Positions 62,107-64,000 of a stretch of DNA of 64,000 bases are shown in pieces. Source of the DNA: Flavobacterium amniphilum (GTDB lineage: Bacteria > Bacteroidota > Bacteroidia > Flavobacteriales > Flavobacteriaceae); NCBI RefSeq assembly GCF_023634845.1, contig NZ_JAMLJL010000009.1, positions 62,001 through 126,000 on the forward strand, given 5' to 3'. The notes under the pieces were generated by a model, which made no database searches, was not told the DNA's origin, and saw only the letters and a list, made by a program, of their open reading frames with translations. Position 1 is the stretch's first letter, and every line of letters starts with the position of its first letter. Made by a program: the position numbers and the translations under genes.

Positions 62107-62802
62107 ATGAAAAAGTCTATCATATACGGAATTGTGGCAAGTTTCCTTTTAGGATCGGCCTTGTCAAGCTGTAATTCCATTAAAAACGCTAACAATACCC
62201 AAAAAGGTGCCGCTATTGGTGCCGTGAGTGGAGCTGTTCTTGGGGGAATCCTGGGAAATAATTTAGGTAAAGGCGGTAAAGGAGCTTTAGGTGCTGTTTT
62301 AGGCGGTGTTGTCGGTGGAGTTGTTGGTGGAGTCATCGGTAACAAAATGGACAGACAGGCAAGAAGCATCAGTGAATCGCTACCGGGTGCCAAAGTAGAA
62401 AGAGTGGGGGAAGGAATCAAACTGACATTGGGTGAAAACTCGGTGAATTTTGATTTCAACAAAGCGACTTTAACTCCTAAAGCAAAAGCCAATCTGGATA
62501 GGTTGATTCCGGTTTTTAAGGAGTATCCTGATACCGATATCAAAATCTACGGATATACGGACAGCAAAGGAGCAGATAATTATAATCTAAGCTTATCAGA
62601 GCAAAGAGCTAATGCGGTAAGAGGTTATTTAGTGGCTAAAGGATTGAAATCAACCCGTTTCAATATCACCGGAATGGGAGAGGCAGATCCTATCGCTTCA
62701 AACGAGAGTGATGCAGGCCGTGCCGAGAACCGCCGTGTGGAATTTGCCATTACTGCCAATGAAAAAATGGTTCAGGATGCCAAAAAAGAAGCCGGACAAT
62801 AA
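62107..62802 (+). CDS. OmpA family lipoprotein with glycine-zipper region
   Basis: A 231-residue protein with a lipoprotein signal peptide (LLGSALSSC, Cys22 likely lipidated). A Gly-rich, membrane-like glycine-zipper region (AAIGAVSGAVLGGILGNNLG and later GGVVGGVVGGVIGNKM, about 35-85) precedes a C-terminal OmpA domain (about 105-220) with peptidoglycan-binding YTDSKGADNYNLSLSEQRANAV and NRRVEFAI. The OmpA domain fixes the outer envelope to peptidoglycan. It is cotranscribed with the lipocalin-like gene upstream. Confidence 0.88.
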   Translation: MKKSIIYGIVASFLLGSALSSCNSIKNANNTQKGAAIGAVSGAVLGGILGNNLGKGGKGALGAVLGGVVGGVVGGVIGNKMDRQARSISESLPGAKVERVGEGIKLTLGENSVNFDFNKATLTPKAKANLDRLIPVFKEYPDTDIKIYGYTDSKGADNYNLSLSEQRANAVRGYLVAKGLKSTRFNITGMGEADPIASNESDAGRAENRRVEFAITANEKMVQDAKKEAGQ

Positions 62803-62819
62803 AAAAAGTATAAATTGTT

Positions 62820-62851
62820 GAAAAAGCTGTTCATTAGAACGGCTTTTTTGT
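62820..62851 (+). terminator. Terminator of the OmpA gene
   Basis: Stem AAAAAGCTGTTC/GAACGGCTTTTT with a G-T pair and a 4-nt loop, then T6. It lies 18 nt after the OmpA stop. Confidence 0.85.
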
Positions 62852-62889
62852 TTGTTGAACTTTGTAGCTTTGCATTCTAAATTCTGAAT

Positions 62890-63828
62890 ATGCTTCAAGT
62901 AGAAAATATATCTTTCGGATACACCGAGAAAACCATTTTGCACAACATCAGTTTCAATATCCAGAAAGGGCAGAATATTGCGCTTCTGGGGGAAAGCGGT
63001 TGTGGAAAAAGTACGTTGCTGAAATTGATTTACGGGTTGCATGATCTGGATGAAGGAAAAATTTCATGGCAGGAAAAATTAGTGACCGGACCGAAATATA
63101 ATCTGGTGCCGGGAATGCCGTACATGCGTTTCATGGCTCAGGATTTCGGATTGATGCCGTATGAAACGGCTGGGGAAAGTGTGGGGAAATATTTGTCGAA
63201 TTCATTCAATGCCATCAAAAGACTCCGCATCGAGGAATTGCTTGATTTGGTCGAAATGGCCGAATATTCCCGTACCAAAGTGAATTTATTAAGTGGCGGA
63301 CAGCAGCAGCGTGTGGCATTGGCAAGGGTATTGGCACTTGAGCCCGAAGTATTGTTGCTGGATGAACCTTTCAGTCATATCGATAACTTCCGTAAAAATG
63401 CCTTGCGCCGTAATTTGTTTGCCTATCTGAAAAGCCGTGGGATTACGGTTATTGTGGCCACGCATGACAGTACCGACGCGCTTTCTTTTTCAGATGAAAC
63501 CATGATCATGAAAGACGGTCAGTTGCTGGTTAAAGCACCGTCGATGGAAATCTATAAAAACCCGGGATCTAAATACATTGCTTCTCTTTTCGGGGAAGTA
63601 AATGAACTCGTGATGAACAAAGACGGAAAATCGGAAACGGTTTTAGTGTATCCGCACCAATTGAAAGTGGTCGAAGAAGGCCCGCTGAAAGTGACGGTGA
63701 AGCAATGTTATTTCAAAGGAAACCACTATCTGATCAAGGGAGCTTTTAACGGACGTCCGTTGTTTTTCCAGCATGACAGAGAATTGGAATTGCAGTTGGA
63801 TGTAGCCTTGGAAGTGAAGAGGTTGTGA
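62890..63828 (+). CDS. ABC transporter ATP-binding protein
   Basis: A 312-residue ABC ATPase: Walker A GESGCGKST (near 35-43), signature LSGGQQQR (near 138-145) and Walker B LLLDEPFSHID (near 158-168), with an H-loop in VATHDSTDA. The C-terminal ~80 residues form an extra beta domain of the kind seen in PotA/FbpC-type importers (TOBE-like), suggesting a substrate-binding import system (e.g. iron or polyamine), but no permease or binding protein is next to it in the window. It may pair with a distant permease. Confidence 0.85.
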   Translation: MLQVENISFGYTEKTILHNISFNIQKGQNIALLGESGCGKSTLLKLIYGLHDLDEGKISWQEKLVTGPKYNLVPGMPYMRFMAQDFGLMPYETAGESVGKYLSNSFNAIKRLRIEELLDLVEMAEYSRTKVNLLSGGQQQRVALARVLALEPEVLLLDEPFSHIDNFRKNALRRNLFAYLKSRGITVIVATHDSTDALSFSDETMIMKDGQLLVKAPSMEIYKNPGSKYIASLFGEVNELVMNKDGKSETVLVYPHQLKVVEEGPLKVTVKQCYFKGNHYLIKGAFNGRPLFFQHDRELELQLDVALEVKRL

Positions 63829-63981
63829 TTAGTAATTAGTAAAGAGTCTTTAGTACATAGTCCTTAGTGTGCTTTGAAGGAAATCTATAGGAAAATAATA
63901 ATAGCCCCATTGTTTGGGGCTTTTTTTATGGAGAAAAGTGATTAGTAAAGAAGTCCTTAGCGCTTAGTCCTTAGTGTGCTT
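63829..63981. repeat. Imperfect direct repeats flanking the terminator
   Basis: Two blocks rich in TTAGT: TGATTAGTAATTAGTAAAGA... CATAGTCCTTAGTGTGCTT (63829-63873) and GTGATTAGTAAAGAAGTCC... CTTAGTCCTTAGTGTGCTT (63936-63981). Similar TTAGTGATTAG wording occurs at 50190-50225 upstream of the DUF1800 gene. Confidence 0.75.
63901..63928 (+). terminator. Terminator of the ABC ATPase gene
   Basis: Stem AGCCCCA/TGGGGCT with a 5-nt loop, then T7. Confidence 0.85.
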
Positions 63982-64000
63982 AAAAGAGATTTATAAGATA

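Overview
The window is chromosomal DNA of a flavobacterium (Bacteroidota, family Flavobacteriaceae; Flavobacterium or a close relative). Evidence: AT-rich sequence, many copies of the Bacteroidota -7 promoter word TAnnTTTG just upstream of genes, a type IX secretion C-terminal sorting domain, SusC/FecA-type TonB-dependent receptors, a CarB of about 950 residues without the allosteric domain, a GlmU-like nucleotidyltransferase of the Bacteroidota type, and many families typical of the group (DUF4199, DUF4268, DUF3810, DUF2971). No phage, integrase, transposase or CRISPR array was seen. Most of the window is ordinary housekeeping content.

Layout. 1-2.2 kb: end of a TonB-dependent receptor and two exported proteins. 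2.2-8.0 kb (minus strand): DUF2971 protein, then an envelope/sugar run of DUF4199, family 2 glycosyltransferase, phosphohexomutase and MsbA-type ABC exporter with start/stop overlaps. 8.2-14.2 kb: L31 type B, GlmU-like protein, secreted protein, aspartase, MtaB. 14.3-18.4 kb: small hypotheticals, hydrolase, lytic transglycosylase, half-size TSUP transporter, thioredoxin-like protein, TPR protein. 18.6-21.9 kb: L34 (rpmH), a structured intergenic element and carB. 22.4-24.8 kb: an overlapping operon idi-queD-bcp-manA. 25.2 kb: two identical tRNA-Thr(UGU) genes. 25.5-31.5 kb: two ECF sigma/membrane-partner modules around lipid, Nudix and hydrolase genes. 31.7-37.3 kb: type II NADH dehydrogenase, a Crp/Fnr regulator and a three-gene cluster of type III polyketide synthase, flavin monooxygenase and flavodoxin-like quinone reductase. 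37.4-50.2 kb: cupin, DUF3810, pepD, an orphan bacteriocin-like leader peptide, M61 peptidase, hydroxylase, AlkB, aquaporin, DoxX, EamA and a DUF1501/DUF1800 pair. 50.2-53.7 kb: a gene-poor, repeat-rich stretch. 53.7-63.8 kb: secreted T9SS phosphoesterase, MORN-type protein, FecA-like receptor, htpG, lipocalin-like and OmpA lipoproteins and an ABC ATPase.

The best candidates for undescribed biology are (i) the type III polyketide synthase/monooxygenase/quinone-reductase operon, preceded by a Crp/Fnr regulator and a TTAAC-N4-GTTAA palindrome near the expected promoter; (ii) the 55-residue orphan Cys-rich peptide with a bacteriocin-type leader at 40.6 kb; (iii) the repeat-rich stretch at 50.2-53.7 kb, with an 11-bp minisatellite, a tandemly duplicated 68-residue membrane protein gene (one copy with an in-frame amber) and three copies of a hairpin; and (iv) a hairpin-forming element upstream of carB. 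All assignments come from reading the sequence; no database search was run.
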